In this document: positions 27,107-35,892 of the stretch, in pieces
Position numbering within the stretch: position 1 is the first letter of the stretch
Layout: the number at the start of each line of letters is the position of its first letter
From: Zhaonella formicivorans
Lineage (GTDB): Bacteria; Bacillota; DUOV01; Zhaonellaceae
Direction: 5' to 3'
Assembly (NCBI RefSeq): GCF_004353525.1
Contig: NZ_CP085524.1
Location: 1,894,142-1,958,141, forward strand
DNA length: 64,000 nt
Position numbers and translations under genes: made by a program
The notes under the pieces: generated by a model
Databases searched by the model: none
What the model was told of the DNA's origin: nothing
The model's input: the letters and a program-made list of their open reading frames with translations, nothing else

Positions 27107-28522
27107 ATGTCCCTGCGACTGCGCCTGACTATTCTTTACACCGCTATCCTAGCCTTAACTTTAACCTTGTTCGGCACTTTTCTCTATTTTTATTTGCAGC
27201 ATAACCTGAGCTCGGAAATTGATAACTCCCTTGCCACCAAGGCAGTGGAGGTGTTTAATTCTATTAAAATCATAGATACCTACCCTTACCCCCTGCAAAG
27301 AGTGGTCCTGCCTGATGTGGACATCTTTGCCGCTGCCCCCGATATCTACCTACAGGTAACAGACAAAAACGGTCACATTGTGGCCAGATCAAGCAACTTA
27401 GGACAGCAAAGCCTGCCCGTAGGGAAGGAAACTATATTACTTGCTGCCCAAAAAGGCTATCTTTACGAAACTTATAGCTATAAAAACGGCCGTCTTCGGC
27501 TCTATAACCTCCCCCTCTTTTTAGACGACAGGCTGGTGGGCATTCTGCAGGTGGGACGTTCCCTGCATTCCGCATCCCAGGCACTAAGGAACTTACGCCT
27601 GCTGCTGTTTTTCGGGGCAGCCCTGGCACTTCTTGCTGCAGCCAGCTCAGGATGGTTACTGGCCCGTTCAGCTTTAAAACCCATTGAGAAAATCACCAGG
27701 GAAGCCAAATCCATTGGTGAACGTCAGGATTTAAGCCGGAGGGTGCCTTACGCCGGCCCTCCCGATGAAGTGGGACAGCTGGCCTCCACCTTTAACGATA
27801 TGCTAGCCCGCCTGCAAAGCGCCTATGAAAAATTAGAGGCTTCCTATACCGCTCAAAGGCGCTTTGTGGCAGATGCGTCCCATGAACTGCGTACCCCTTT
27901 GACCACTATCAGAGGTAACGTGGAGTTACTGCAAAAAATGGGGGATGAAGACCCTGAGGTCAGGGCGGAAGCACTGCAGGACATTAAAAGCGAAGCCGAA
28001 CGCATGTGCCGTCTGATCAATGACCTGTTGGCACTGGCCCGGGCCGATGCGGGTCAGCAGCCGGAAAAACACCCGGTAGCCTTGGCTCCCTTGCTGCAGG
28101 AAATCTTTCGCCAAGCCCAATTGTTGAAGGGACAAGTTAATTTTGAGCATGATGATCCCGAAATGCTGGGCGAAGCTAAACTCTTAGCAAACGCCGATTA
28201 CCTCAAACAACTGTTTTTAATCCTGTTGGATAATGCTTTTAAATTCACACCACCCGGTGGCACTGTAAAATTTAGCTTCCATCAGGCAGGCAACAGTTTA
28301 TCCTTTGCAATAGAGGACACAGGCCAAGGAATTTCGCCTGAAGACCTGCCCCACATTTTTGAGCGTTTCTACCAAGCCAACAAGACTCGGGGAGGTCAGG
28401 GCACGGGCTTGGGCTTAGCTATAGCCAAGTGGATTATGGAAATTCACGGTGGCGAAATCAAGGTCAAGAGCGAACCGGGCCGGGGCAGCACCTTTACAGT
28501 AACATTTTTTAACATTTTTTAA
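27107..28522 (+). CDS. Sensor histidine kinase
   Basis: A 471-residue membrane kinase with membrane segments at about 7-30 and 165-185, an extracytoplasmic sensor loop between them, a HAMP linker, HisKA with ASHELRTPLTTIRGN, and an HATPase domain with LLDNAFKFTPPGG and GTGLGLAIAKWI. It forms a two-component system with the response regulator directly upstream. The signal is unknown. Confidence 0.94.
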   Translation: MSLRLRLTILYTAILALTLTLFGTFLYFYLQHNLSSEIDNSLATKAVEVFNSIKIIDTYPYPLQRVVLPDVDIFAAAPDIYLQVTDKNGHIVARSSNLGQQSLPVGKETILLAAQKGYLYETYSYKNGRLRLYNLPLFLDDRLVGILQVGRSLHSASQALRNLRLLLFFGAALALLAAASSGWLLARSALKPIEKITREAKSIGERQDLSRRVPYAGPPDEVGQLASTFNDMLARLQSAYEKLEASYTAQRRFVADASHELRTPLTTIRGNVELLQKMGDEDPEVRAEALQDIKSEAERMCRLINDLLALARADAGQQPEKHPVALAPLLQEIFRQAQLLKGQVNFEHDDPEMLGEAKLLANADYLKQLFLILLDNAFKFTPPGGTVKFSFHQAGNSLSFAIEDTGQGISPEDLPHIFERFYQANKTRGGQGTGLGLAIAKWIMEIHGGEIKVKSEPGRGSTFTVTFFNIF

Positions 28523-28602
28523 TCTTTTTTTAATTTTATTTTCAGCTTTCTTGGTTATCTTGTACTTGTAAATGAGAAACTTATTAGCAAGAGGTGAGCA
28601 AA

Positions 28603-29784
28603 ATGTTTGGTTTTGAATCAAGGCGGTCTTTATTTCTGTATACTGCTTTTATAGTCATCCTGGCTGTGGTTGTTTCCGTAGGTGTGGTTACTTTTTACGG
28701 AAACGGCGGTAACCTGCCTGTAGCTTTAGCTAATAACGAGCAGCCTGCAGTAACTGCGGAAAAAGCGTCGCTGACACCACCGGGTTTAAATCCTGATACT
28801 ATTGCTGATATGGTTGAAGCCAGCGGACCGGCAGTAGTCCTAATCGAGACTACTTCAAAAATTAATCACCCTAACGTCAGCAGTCCTTTTTTCAATGATC
28901 CTTTCTTCCGCCAATTTTTTGGCTATGACTTTGAACCGCAACCAAGGGTGGCCACTGGATTGGGTTCAGGCTTTATTATCTCCAAAGACGGCTACATTCT
29001 GACCAACGAGCACGTCATAGCCGGAGCAACCGATATCCAGGTGCAGGTAACGGGTTATAAAGAAAGCTTTCCTGCCAAAGTCATAGGTAAAGATTTTGAC
29101 CTGGACCTGGCAGTCTTGAAAATCGAAAGTAAAAAAGATCTGCCAACCTTAAAACTTGGTGACTCAGATAAGGTTAAAGTTGGGAACTGGGTTGTGGCCA
29201 TCGGCAACCCCTTGGGACTGGACCATACTGTCACTGTAGGGGTGATCAGCGCCAAAGGCCGCCCAATTGCCGTAGAAGACCGCCAGTATAAAAACTTGCT
29301 GCAAACAGATGCTTCCATTAACCCCGGCAACAGCGGCGGTCCCCTGTTAAATCTGCAAGGCGAAGTAATCGGTATCAATACAGCGGTCAACGCCTCTGCC
29401 CAGGGCATCGGCTTTGCCATCCCCAGTTCCACGGTCCAGGAAGTCTTACAGGACCTGATGAACAAAGGTAAGGTGAGCAGGCCGTGGATCGGGGTTTACC
29501 TCCAACCGGTAACCAAAGAGCTTGCTGATTATTTCGGATTACCTAAAGAAGAGGGAGCCGTTGTCACTTCGGTAATCCCAGGCAGCCCTGCCGATAAAGC
29601 AGGCCTTAAGCGGGGCGATGTAATCCTGGAGTTTAACAAAAAGCAGATCAAAACAACCACCGATTTGCAGGAAGCAGTGCAGCAGGTAAAAATAGGACAA
29701 AAGGTAGTAGCGTTGATCTGGCGGGATAAAAAGACTTCCTATGTAACCCTGACTATCACTGAGAAGCAGGACATGCAGCCTTAG
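28603..29784 (+). CDS. HtrA/DegP-like serine protease (S1C)
   Basis: The protein of about 393 residues has a signal anchor at about 9-30, a trypsin-like domain with catalytic His (LTNEHVIAG), Asp (DFDLDLAVLKI) and Ser (NPGNSGGPLL), and one C-terminal PDZ domain (GSPADKAGLKRGDVILEF). It degrades or refolds damaged proteins outside the membrane. GTG at 28594 is in the ribosome binding site; ATG at 28603 is preferred. The 80-base AT-rich gap after the kinase gene may hold its own promoter. Confidence 0.94.
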   Translation: MFGFESRRSLFLYTAFIVILAVVVSVGVVTFYGNGGNLPVALANNEQPAVTAEKASLTPPGLNPDTIADMVEASGPAVVLIETTSKINHPNVSSPFFNDPFFRQFFGYDFEPQPRVATGLGSGFIISKDGYILTNEHVIAGATDIQVQVTGYKESFPAKVIGKDFDLDLAVLKIESKKDLPTLKLGDSDKVKVGNWVVAIGNPLGLDHTVTVGVISAKGRPIAVEDRQYKNLLQTDASINPGNSGGPLLNLQGEVIGINTAVNASAQGIGFAIPSSTVQEVLQDLMNKGKVSRPWIGVYLQPVTKELADYFGLPKEEGAVVTSVIPGSPADKAGLKRGDVILEFNKKQIKTTTDLQEAVQQVKIGQKVVALIWRDKKTSYVTLTITEKQDMQP

Positions 29785-29883
29785 CTTAGTCGTTAGTCGA
29801 TCCAATTTTTAGCGTAAGCAATGGGGAGCTTTTAGGTCAGAAAAAGTGAAATAAAGGAATAGGGAAAGGTTTATTACACCTGA

Positions 29884-29910
29884 AAAGCCCGGGGCAAAAC
29901 CCCGGGCTTT
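29884..29910. terminator. Bidirectional intrinsic terminator
   Basis: AAAGCCCGGGG and CCCCGGGCTTT enclose a CAAAA loop between the convergent htrA and GntR genes. It can serve both strands. Confidence 0.88.
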
Positions 29911-30549
29911 CTAAAGAAGTTCTTTTTTTATTTGTTCCACAAACCTGTCTATGTGCTCCTTTGCCGCTTGGTCAGCTTTGGCAACATCCCTGGCTTTAAG
30001 GGCCTCTACCACATTAGCCAGCGTATCATAAAACAAGTTTTTGTCAGTTATATCCCTTTGGACATAAAACCACAGTCTTTGGGTATGCATATGCAGTTCA
30101 TGAAGAAACTCAATCAGACAAGGGTTGCCGGAACTTTCATAGACAATTTTATGAAAAAGATCATCAGCAATAATAATCTCTTTATAATCATTTTCCAGAT
30201 CGTACTCTTTAATTCGCTCTGTAATTGCTGCAAGCTCTGCAATGCCGTTTTCCGAGATTCTTTCAGCCGCCAGTCTGGTAGCATACCCCTCAAGCTCCCG
30301 CTGCACTTCAAACACAGACTTCATGTATCTGAAATCAATGGTAGCCACTTGGGCCCCAAATCTGGGAATGATATTCAGCAATTTATTGTTTTTTAGCTGT
30401 TCGAATACTTTTCTCACCGGCGTTCTGCTGATCTTAAACTCGTTGGCAATATCCACTTCATTTAATACCTGGCCTGGCGCATACTCCAAATTAATTATCC
30501 GCTTTTTTAGGATCTCGTAAATTTCATTTGTTTCCAGCTTATCCTGCAC
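29911..30549 (-). CDS. GntR/FCD-family transcriptional regulator
   Basis: The protein of about 212 residues has an N-terminal GntR winged helix (EIYEILKKRIINLEYAPGQ, FKISRTPVRKVFEQLKNN) and an all-helical FCD effector domain with metal-binding residues typical of FadR/LldR relatives (DDLFHKIVYESSGN). The frame opens at 30579, but the GTG at 30549 is eight bases after AAGGAG. It lies downstream of the second HyuA-like gene on the same strand, so it may regulate that gene in response to an acid metabolite. Confidence 0.88.
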   Translation of the reverse strand: MQDKLETNEIYEILKKRIINLEYAPGQVLNEVDIANEFKISRTPVRKVFEQLKNNKLLNIIPRFGAQVATIDFRYMKSVFEVQRELEGYATRLAAERISENGIAELAAITERIKEYDLENDYKEIIIADDLFHKIVYESSGNPCLIEFLHELHMHTQRLWFYVQRDITDKNLFYDTLANVVEALKARDVAKADQAAKEHIDRFVEQIKKELL

Positions 30550-30746
30550 GTTTTTATCTCCTTGCTCCTTAAGAGGCATTTTTCCTCAAAATGTAACTTT
30601 ATCACTCAAAATTTTATCACTAGCACCCGCTGATTACAATATTATCAGCATTATCAGCTATAGATTTTCTACTCAGCCCATCCGGTAAAAAACGACGCAA
30701 AAATTCGCCCGGATTAGTGCTTATTTCAACCTTGGGGGATACAGGA

Positions 30747-32759
30747 CTAGCAGCCGACAGTGTCCACAAAAAATTTTTCTCTTTCTTTTTCCCTTTCCCA
30801 TTCCGGGCGACCAACAGCAGTAACTTCGATCCTGGACTCCACGTAAATGTCTTTTTCCGCGCCGGCTGATCCTGTATAGATTTCATCATGATTTACAACC
30901 AGCTCGTAATCTAAGGCACCGGCTTTTTCCGCCGCCAGAGCGGCTTGCTTTTTTGCTTCTTCTAAAGCAAAGGCTGTAGCCTCTCCCAGTTGCAGGTATG
31001 ATCTCCTCATCCAGGGGGTATGCACGATGTAGCCGCTGCCCCCTTCTCCCGGCTTAATCAATATTTTAATGCTTTCCATGATCTTTCCGGTAGCTGCCCC
31101 TACCGCATTGGCCACTTCAGCGTTTTCGGGTATCAACAGTTCTGTGCAGAGCTTCTTGGCCACCTGCGGCAGCCAAGCCCGTACCGGTGCCCCTATACCA
31201 ATTATGGGCATGTTTACTTTTAAAACACAGTCCAAGGGCTGATGTTCTTTTGGCTTTAGGGCTTTGTCAATAAAATAGGAGGCTACGGCATCGTCTTGCA
31301 ACCAAAAATTTTTGCCTTCGCTACTCACCAAGCTCTGCAAAACTGTCAAACACAAATTTTGCACTATGGTTTCGCTGGCAAATTCCAAAAACTCATCCAA
31401 GGACATGCGCAACCTGCGGGCTAAAAAACGAGCCCCCAAGGCGGCAGCATCCCTGTTCCACTCAGTGTAAGTCCCCTTGGCATGCAAAATATCGGTGGGA
31501 GTCACCGAGATCCTGGCTACAATCCCCAGGTTGATCAACCGCTGCATATTAAAATTAAATAAGTTGGGATCCTTGCCAAGAGCGGCAGACAAATAAAATA
31601 TTGAATGGGGCCCCGATTCAAGGGTTGCCACAATTTCTTTCTCTACCTCGCTTAATCCTTCCGAAGTTGAGGGCTTTAAGAGCATGAAACAGTCGGTTTC
31701 CTGAGCAAACATCAACTCATAGTTTTTATCCAAATTGCTGCGCAGTTCCTCAACAAGGTATGGGGATTTGCAGGCTACCACCGCCAGCGGCCAAACCCTT
31801 TGCGGCCCTACGAGCAGCTTACCCTCTTTGGACACATGCAGGTAACTGTCGCCGCCTACACCATAGGTGCTAATTTCCGCCGCCTGAACGCGGGTCAGCC
31901 AGCCGCCTACCATGGCTCCTTCCTTGTTGATTCGAGGCACACCGTTATGCAGGATGGCAATATCCGTAGTTGTTCCACCCATATCCAGCACTAAAGCCTC
32001 GGATATATCCGTTAAAAAAGTAGCGCCAATAATGCTTGCCGCCGGCCCCGACAGAATCGTGTCAATTGGTTTTTCCCGGGCCAGGGTTTCACTCATTAAA
32101 CACCCGTCGCCTTTGACAATCATGATTGGTGCATCGATGCGCTTCGACTTAAGTACTCTTTTTACCGATTCAATTAACTCGGCGATTATGGGTATCAACC
32201 TGGCGTTCAGGGCCGCAGTTACCGTTCGTTCGTGAAATCCCAGGGAAGTGGTGAGCTGGTGCGCGCAGACCACCGGCACATCCAGTATTTCCTGGACAAG
32301 ATCCCGCACTATTAACTCATGCTCCGGGTTGCGCACACTGAGGTACCCGGAAATAGCCACCGCGCCAACCTTACCCTTAAACTCCTTGATGGCTTCCCGA
32401 GTTTTTTCCATATCCAGGGGAGCCAAAGGCTTTCCTTTGATATCGTGTCCGCCAGGCACGACCGCGAAATGCTCAACCGGGAGCTTCTGAACCGGCTGAT
32501 GCCCGATTAAGATGAGGCCAACTTCACATCCCCGCCCCTCCACTATAGCGTTGGTAGCCAGGGTAGTAGAGAGGGACACCACGCTAATTTTTTTAAAATC
32601 CATAAAACTCAGATTATTAATGCAGTTGGCAATGCCTAAAGCCAAGTCTTCGCGGGTAGTAAGGGCTTTAGCCCTACTAATAATTTTTTTGCCGGCTAAT
32701 TCCACCACAACCCCGTCAGTATAAGTTCCACCGGTATCGATGCCTAGGATTAAAGACAT
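30747..32759 (-). CDS. HyuA-like ASKHA protein (hydantoinase/oxoprolinase family)
   Basis: A 670-residue paralogue of the protein at 7087-9060, colinear from LGIDTGGTYTDG to the ESRIEVTAVGRPEW end. LSTTLATNAIVEGRG, SGPAASIIGA and LVLDMGGTTTDIAIL are conserved. No HyuB gene is nearby and the neighbour is a GntR regulator, not a methyltransferase. Its C-terminus carries an extra basic tail (EREKEREKF). The two copies share all nucleotide-binding elements, so both should bind ATP. A hydantoinase function is doubtful without HyuB. Confidence 0.8.
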   Translation of the reverse strand: MSLILGIDTGGTYTDGVVVELAGKKIISRAKALTTREDLALGIANCINNLSFMDFKKISVVSLSTTLATNAIVEGRGCEVGLILIGHQPVQKLPVEHFAVVPGGHDIKGKPLAPLDMEKTREAIKEFKGKVGAVAISGYLSVRNPEHELIVRDLVQEILDVPVVCAHQLTTSLGFHERTVTAALNARLIPIIAELIESVKRVLKSKRIDAPIMIVKGDGCLMSETLAREKPIDTILSGPAASIIGATFLTDISEALVLDMGGTTTDIAILHNGVPRINKEGAMVGGWLTRVQAAEISTYGVGGDSYLHVSKEGKLLVGPQRVWPLAVVACKSPYLVEELRSNLDKNYELMFAQETDCFMLLKPSTSEGLSEVEKEIVATLESGPHSIFYLSAALGKDPNLFNFNMQRLINLGIVARISVTPTDILHAKGTYTEWNRDAAALGARFLARRLRMSLDEFLEFASETIVQNLCLTVLQSLVSSEGKNFWLQDDAVASYFIDKALKPKEHQPLDCVLKVNMPIIGIGAPVRAWLPQVAKKLCTELLIPENAEVANAVGAATGKIMESIKILIKPGEGGSGYIVHTPWMRRSYLQLGEATAFALEEAKKQAALAAEKAGALDYELVVNHDEIYTGSAGAEKDIYVESRIEVTAVGRPEWEREKEREKFFVDTVGC

Positions 32760-33094
32760 TTTCCTCCACCTCTAGCCTTAATGAAATTGCAGATTAGTAT
32801 GGTTTTAATTTTTTTATATTTTCAATTCTATATGTAACTCAGTAATTCCTCTATTTTTCTCGAAAAAATATTTTACTGAAATTCTTATGATATACAATAT
32901 GTTCATCAGTCGAACTTTGCTAATCTTATATGCAGACGCCCAAAAAATACCGCTTGGCAACCTGTTTCTTAGCCGGGACTGCTTCAACTCATGACTATCT
33001 TCTATATAATATGTCTGTTTTTGGGTTAAAGGGATGGTACCTTCCTGTTTTACCATTCATATCCTATATTAGGTTAAGAAAGGGGGGAATAGCA
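32760..33094. other. Intergenic region with divergent promoters
   Basis: AT-rich sequence between the divergent hyuA-like and Met-rich genes. On the plus strand it contains a candidate SigK-type promoter (separate entry). I see no gene, riboswitch or strong hairpin in the rest. Confidence 0.5.
33039..33066 (+). promoter_or_regulatory. Candidate SigK-type sporulation promoter
   Basis: AC at 33039-33040 is followed after 17 bases by CATATCCTA at 33058-33066, an exact match to the mother-cell SigK -10 pattern CATANNNTA. The start codon of the Met-rich protein lies 29 bases downstream of the -10. Confidence 0.5.
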
Positions 33095-33538
33095 ATGACA
33101 GACAAAAAGTGCCCTAAACCAGAAGAACATGAGGAAATGATGGAAATGATGCATAAAATGATGCATGAGCATATGGACGAAATGCGCCATGAGATGTACT
33201 ATATGATGGTCAGAATGATGGGAGATGCATTTCATGAAGCCGGCGACTATATGTGCCGCCGTGCCATGATGGGAATGATGCCCGGCATGCCGAACGGCAT
33301 GTATGGAAACATGTGCAACGGCAATATTTACGGTGGCTATATGCCCGGTATGGGCGGGGATATGTACGGCAAGATGTACGGAGGCATGTACAACGGAGGC
33401 TATATGCAACCCGGCATGTATGAAGACCTGTACGGAGGCATGCCCGGAATGGGTAATGACATGTACCCCGCTATGGGCGACAGTGGCCTGTACCCCGGTA
33501 TGGATAGTTACGAAAACCGTAAGCGCAAGAAAGAATAA
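33095..33538 (+). CDS. Methionine-, glycine- and tyrosine-rich small protein
   Basis: I do not recognise a family. Of 147 residues, 34 are methionine. The N-terminal third is an acidic helix with His and paired Met (MMHKMMHEHMDEM), followed by short GMYGNM/GMYNGGYM-type repeats and a basic KRKKE end. There is no signal peptide or membrane segment. ATG with AAGGGGGGAA is preferred over the upstream open frame, and a SigK-like promoter precedes it. Met/His clusters suggest soft-metal (copper) binding, and Gly/Tyr repeats resemble spore-coat proteins; both are inference. A terminator follows. Confidence 0.75.
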   Translation: MTDKKCPKPEEHEEMMEMMHKMMHEHMDEMRHEMYYMMVRMMGDAFHEAGDYMCRRAMMGMMPGMPNGMYGNMCNGNIYGGYMPGMGGDMYGKMYGGMYNGGYMQPGMYEDLYGGMPGMGNDMYPAMGDSGLYPGMDSYENRKRKKE

Positions 33539-33571
33539 ACTCCTGCGCCCTGGTCCAGCAGTATATACAGC

Positions 33572-33596
33572 AAGGGTGGCCCAGCCACCCTTTTTC
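33572..33596. terminator. Intrinsic terminator
   Basis: AAGGGTGGC and GCCACCCTT pair around CCA, followed by TTTCT on the plus strand. It lies between the convergent Met-rich gene and the gene at 33596 and overlaps the latter's stop. Confidence 0.85.
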
Positions 33597-34036
33597 TACA
33601 ATTTGAACACCAGCCTGGAAGGGATCTGACCGCGAAGCAAAATCTGCCCCGGGGATACTTTTCCCGATTTCATTTCTGCAGTTATCACCACTTCGTAATA
33701 AAACTGAAGCGTTGTTTTGCCGATTTTCACAGGGTTAAACCAGGCAATATGACTCCCTTGTCCGTTCCCCAATACGTTAAAGGCGCCCAGGCTGGTCCAG
33801 ACCTGTTCTCTGCTGTTTACCAACCAGGCTTCATAATAATGATAAGGCGGGAGCCGGACCGCGTTTAACTGGCGCAAATTATCCACTTGGATGACACAAA
33901 CAGCCTCTGTGGCCTGGACATCAATATGGACTCTTCCCCAGCTGGGGTAAGGCGGCAGCACTCTGAACTGGTCGCTCTCCTCTGTAAGGAAAACTACCAA
34001 ACGGTATGCAGGCAGCTTAATCTCCTTGTCCTTCAT
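33596..34036 (-). CDS. Hypothetical protein, possible beta-sandwich
   Basis: A 146-residue protein with no signal peptide and no recognised family. Alternating hydrophobic strands (YRLVVFLTE, VHIDVQATEAVCVIQV, YYEAWLVNS, LQFYYEVVITAE) suggest a beta-sandwich, and part of it recalls the anti-sigma-K (RskA) fold in which a methyl-rich strand is followed by an AWLVN-like segment; this is weak. The end PGQILLRGQIPSR resembles the PGEIILRGRMPRR of the small protein at 41258. ATG with TGAGGTG. It neighbours small spore-like genes. Confidence 0.65.
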   Translation of the reverse strand: MKDKEIKLPAYRLVVFLTEESDQFRVLPPYPSWGRVHIDVQATEAVCVIQVDNLRQLNAVRLPPYHYYEAWLVNSREQVWTSLGAFNVLGNGQGSHIAWFNPVKIGKTTLQFYYEVVITAEMKSGKVSPGQILLRGQIPSRLVFKL

Positions 34037-34230
34037 CCGTGCACCTCAAAAAAAGTTTTTCGCTACATCATATTTTCGGATTCAGTACAAAGTGCAAAGC
34101 CACATCATGGTTCATCTTCCATCACATACATGTACTGGTAAACATATACTGTCAGTGAAGAAATATTTTATACTAATCTCCTTAACCTTATTAACCTATT
34201 AAGAATTAAGCTGGAAAGGAGGTTCAATCA

Positions 34231-34425
34231 ATGGATATGGAACAAAGTCACTCTTACAAGGACCATACCGAATGTAAACCTAAAGAATGTTACCATTTTC
34301 ATCACTATTTTCATATGGGCGGTTCCCATGGCAATCCTGACGACCCCTTGTTTTTCGGGTTCCCTTTTTTCCATCCTTTCTTCTTCTTTGGATTTCCATT
34401 TTTCTTCCATCGTAGGTTCTTCTGA
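34231..34425 (+). CDS. Small His/Phe-rich protein
   Basis: The 64-residue protein has a hydrophilic N-terminus with two cysteines (CKPKEC), a His cluster (YHFHHYFH) and a C-terminal half made almost only of Phe, Pro, Gly and His (FFHPFFFFGFPFFFH). The ribosome binding site GGAAAGGAGG is excellent, and a terminator follows 30 bases later, so it looks real. It resembles no named family, but its composition recalls small coat or crust proteins of spores. Confidence 0.65.
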   Translation: MDMEQSHSYKDHTECKPKECYHFHHYFHMGGSHGNPDDPLFFGFPFFHPFFFFGFPFFFHRRFF

Positions 34426-34456
34426 ACCAAGCGTGTATTGCTGGTCATTCAGCAAA

Positions 34457-34483
34457 AAAGCGGGTGTTCAACCCGCTTTCGTA
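34457..34483. terminator. Intrinsic terminator
   Basis: AAAGCGGGT and ACCCGCTTT pair around GTTCA just after the His/Phe-rich gene; A- and T-rich flanks allow use on both strands. Confidence 0.8.
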
Positions 34484-34514
34484 CTTATAACGCCGCAAGC
34501 TTTCATAAAAGCTT

Positions 34515-34703
34515 TCACCGTAAGTATCGGTATTTGATTTTCAACCACCTGGCCCGCCATTTAAACAACGTATTCCAAGTTTTAATCAGCAGGTAGCTTT
34601 GAATTTTGCGCTTAAAAAGAAACCAGCCGGCCATCTTCATCACCCTGAGAGCGCCAAAACCAAGGCGCAGAATATACTTCATTGTATGATAAAACCTAAA
34701 CAA
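34515..34703 (-). CDS. Small basic hypothetical protein, uncertain
   Basis: A 62-residue frame (or 55 from the inner ATG at 34682) encoding a very basic, aromatic protein with MKMAGWFLFKRK and WRARWLKIKYRYLR. No good ribosome binding site precedes either ATG. The composition could suit a membrane-associated spore protein, but it may also be a chance frame. Confidence 0.35.
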   Translation of the reverse strand: MFRFYHTMKYILRLGFGALRVMKMAGWFLFKRKIQSYLLIKTWNTLFKWRARWLKIKYRYLR

Positions 34704-34748
34704 AGGTGATTGCCAAACTAAGCTGAAAATTTATAATTTCTAAAACTA

Positions 34749-34784
34749 TAAACGGACTCCGCTGCCTCAAGCAGAGTCCGTTTA
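34749..34784 (-). terminator. Intrinsic terminator of CAP gene
   Basis: AAACGGACTC and GAGTCCGTTT pair around a smaller inner stem just after the CAP gene stop, followed on the minus strand by TTTATAGTTTTAG. Confidence 0.85.
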
Positions 34785-34787
34785 AAA

Positions 34788-35507
34788 TTATCTGCCTACA
34801 AAAAGCTGTGTCCAGTAGCTGCCGTAGCTTCCGCCGTTCACATAGCCCACACCGATGTGAGTATAGTTGGCGTTTAGGATGTTTGCCCTATGTCCGGAGC
34901 TGTTCATCCAGGCCTTCACCACATCCTCGGGAGTTTTCTGCCCGGCGGCAATGTTCTCACCTGCATATTTATAGCTGATTCCGAACTGCTTCATCATCTC
35001 AAAAGGTGAGCCATAGGAAGGTGACTGGTGGGAGAAATAATTCTTGTCCCGCATGTCAGCTGATTTTAAACGAGCCACCTTGGCCAGTTCTAAATCCACT
35101 TTTAATGGCTGTAAGCCATTCCGCTGTCTTTCTGCATTGACTAAATCCACTACCTTTTGCTCGTAAGCATTTAAACCCTGTCCTTCAGGTGCAGGTTCGG
35201 GCGCCGGTCCGGGAGTCGGTACCGGCTCCGGTTTTGGCTGCGGTTGTGGCGCCGGGGCCGGTTCAGGAGCTGGCTGCGGAGCCGGTTCCGGCTTCGGAAC
35301 AGGTTGTTGCGGTGTAGTGGCAGGCCTGTAGGTGACAATTCTATAGGTAATCTTGTAAGGCGAAGTAGATGAATAATAGGTAGTACGGTAAATGCTGTAG
35401 CGATAAGTTAAGGCATTGGCTGCTTTAGGTGGTATGAAGGAAGTAAAAGCGGCCAGCGCTATAATCACGCTTAAAAGGCAAGCAAAAAACTTTTTGGATG
35501 CTTTCAT
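34788..35507 (-). CDS. Secreted CAP-domain (SCP/YkwD-like) protein
   Basis: The 239-residue protein has an N-terminal signal peptide (about 1-32), a YRSIYRTTYYS-type tyrosine-rich region, a long Pro/Ala/Glu linker (about 65-115) and a CAP domain with VNAERQRNGLQPL, YFSHQSP, AGENIA and SGHRANILN, with His/Glu metal-site residues. Such proteins act in the cell wall or spore coat. A c-di-AMP riboswitch about 155 bases upstream controls it, as in other Firmicute wall-related genes. Confidence 0.9.
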   Translation of the reverse strand: MKASKKFFACLLSVIIALAAFTSFIPPKAANALTYRYSIYRTTYYSSTSPYKITYRIVTYRPATTPQQPVPKPEPAPQPAPEPAPAPQPQPKPEPVPTPGPAPEPAPEGQGLNAYEQKVVDLVNAERQRNGLQPLKVDLELAKVARLKSADMRDKNYFSHQSPSYGSPFEMMKQFGISYKYAGENIAAGQKTPEDVVKAWMNSSGHRANILNANYTHIGVGYVNGGSYGSYWTQLFVGR

Positions 35508-35664
35508 GTGTCCAAACCCCTTTCATGCTTGTTGCTTAAGATCATAGAAGCCTGTGAAGCGACCAGCTACAAACCATACTAGATCTGTAACACTGCTTTT
35601 TGTGCATTAGCGAACAATAAACTTTAAGCGCCAGGGCTTGGACGGATTACATGCAACAAAATAA

Positions 35665-35800
35665 CAACACCTCTCTTTCAACGCCGACGAGGTTAGCTGA
35701 CGGGTTCGGGCCGAAAGAGCTGCCCTACCTTTAGGATTCACCCCAAAAGATTGGTTTCCCCGTTTCCCTGCAGGGAATTAGGCGTTTGGCTGAAATGACA
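35665..35800 (-). promoter_or_regulatory. Cyclic di-AMP riboswitch (ydaO/yuaA type)
   Basis: On the minus strand the conserved core runs ACGGGGAAACC, TTGGGGTGAATCC, then GGGCAGCTCTTTCGGCCCG, then AACCCGTCAGCTAACCTCGT, closing with GGCGTTGAAAGAGAGG. This matches the ydaO leader consensus in order and spacing. It precedes the CAP-domain wall protein gene, a typical target. These riboswitches usually turn genes off when c-di-AMP is high. Confidence 0.9.
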
Positions 35801-35892
35801 AGTATTAACTTTTTTCGTCAAATTCATCATATCATATTCGTTTAATAATGGCTTGCGGTAAATCTTGCCATCGTTGAAACGTGCAACACAAG

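Noticed and set aside
33074-33409. Minus-strand 111-residue His-rich frame
   Set aside because: It is the antisense of the Met-rich gene; CAT codons on the reverse of ATG create the histidines. No ribosome binding site of its own.
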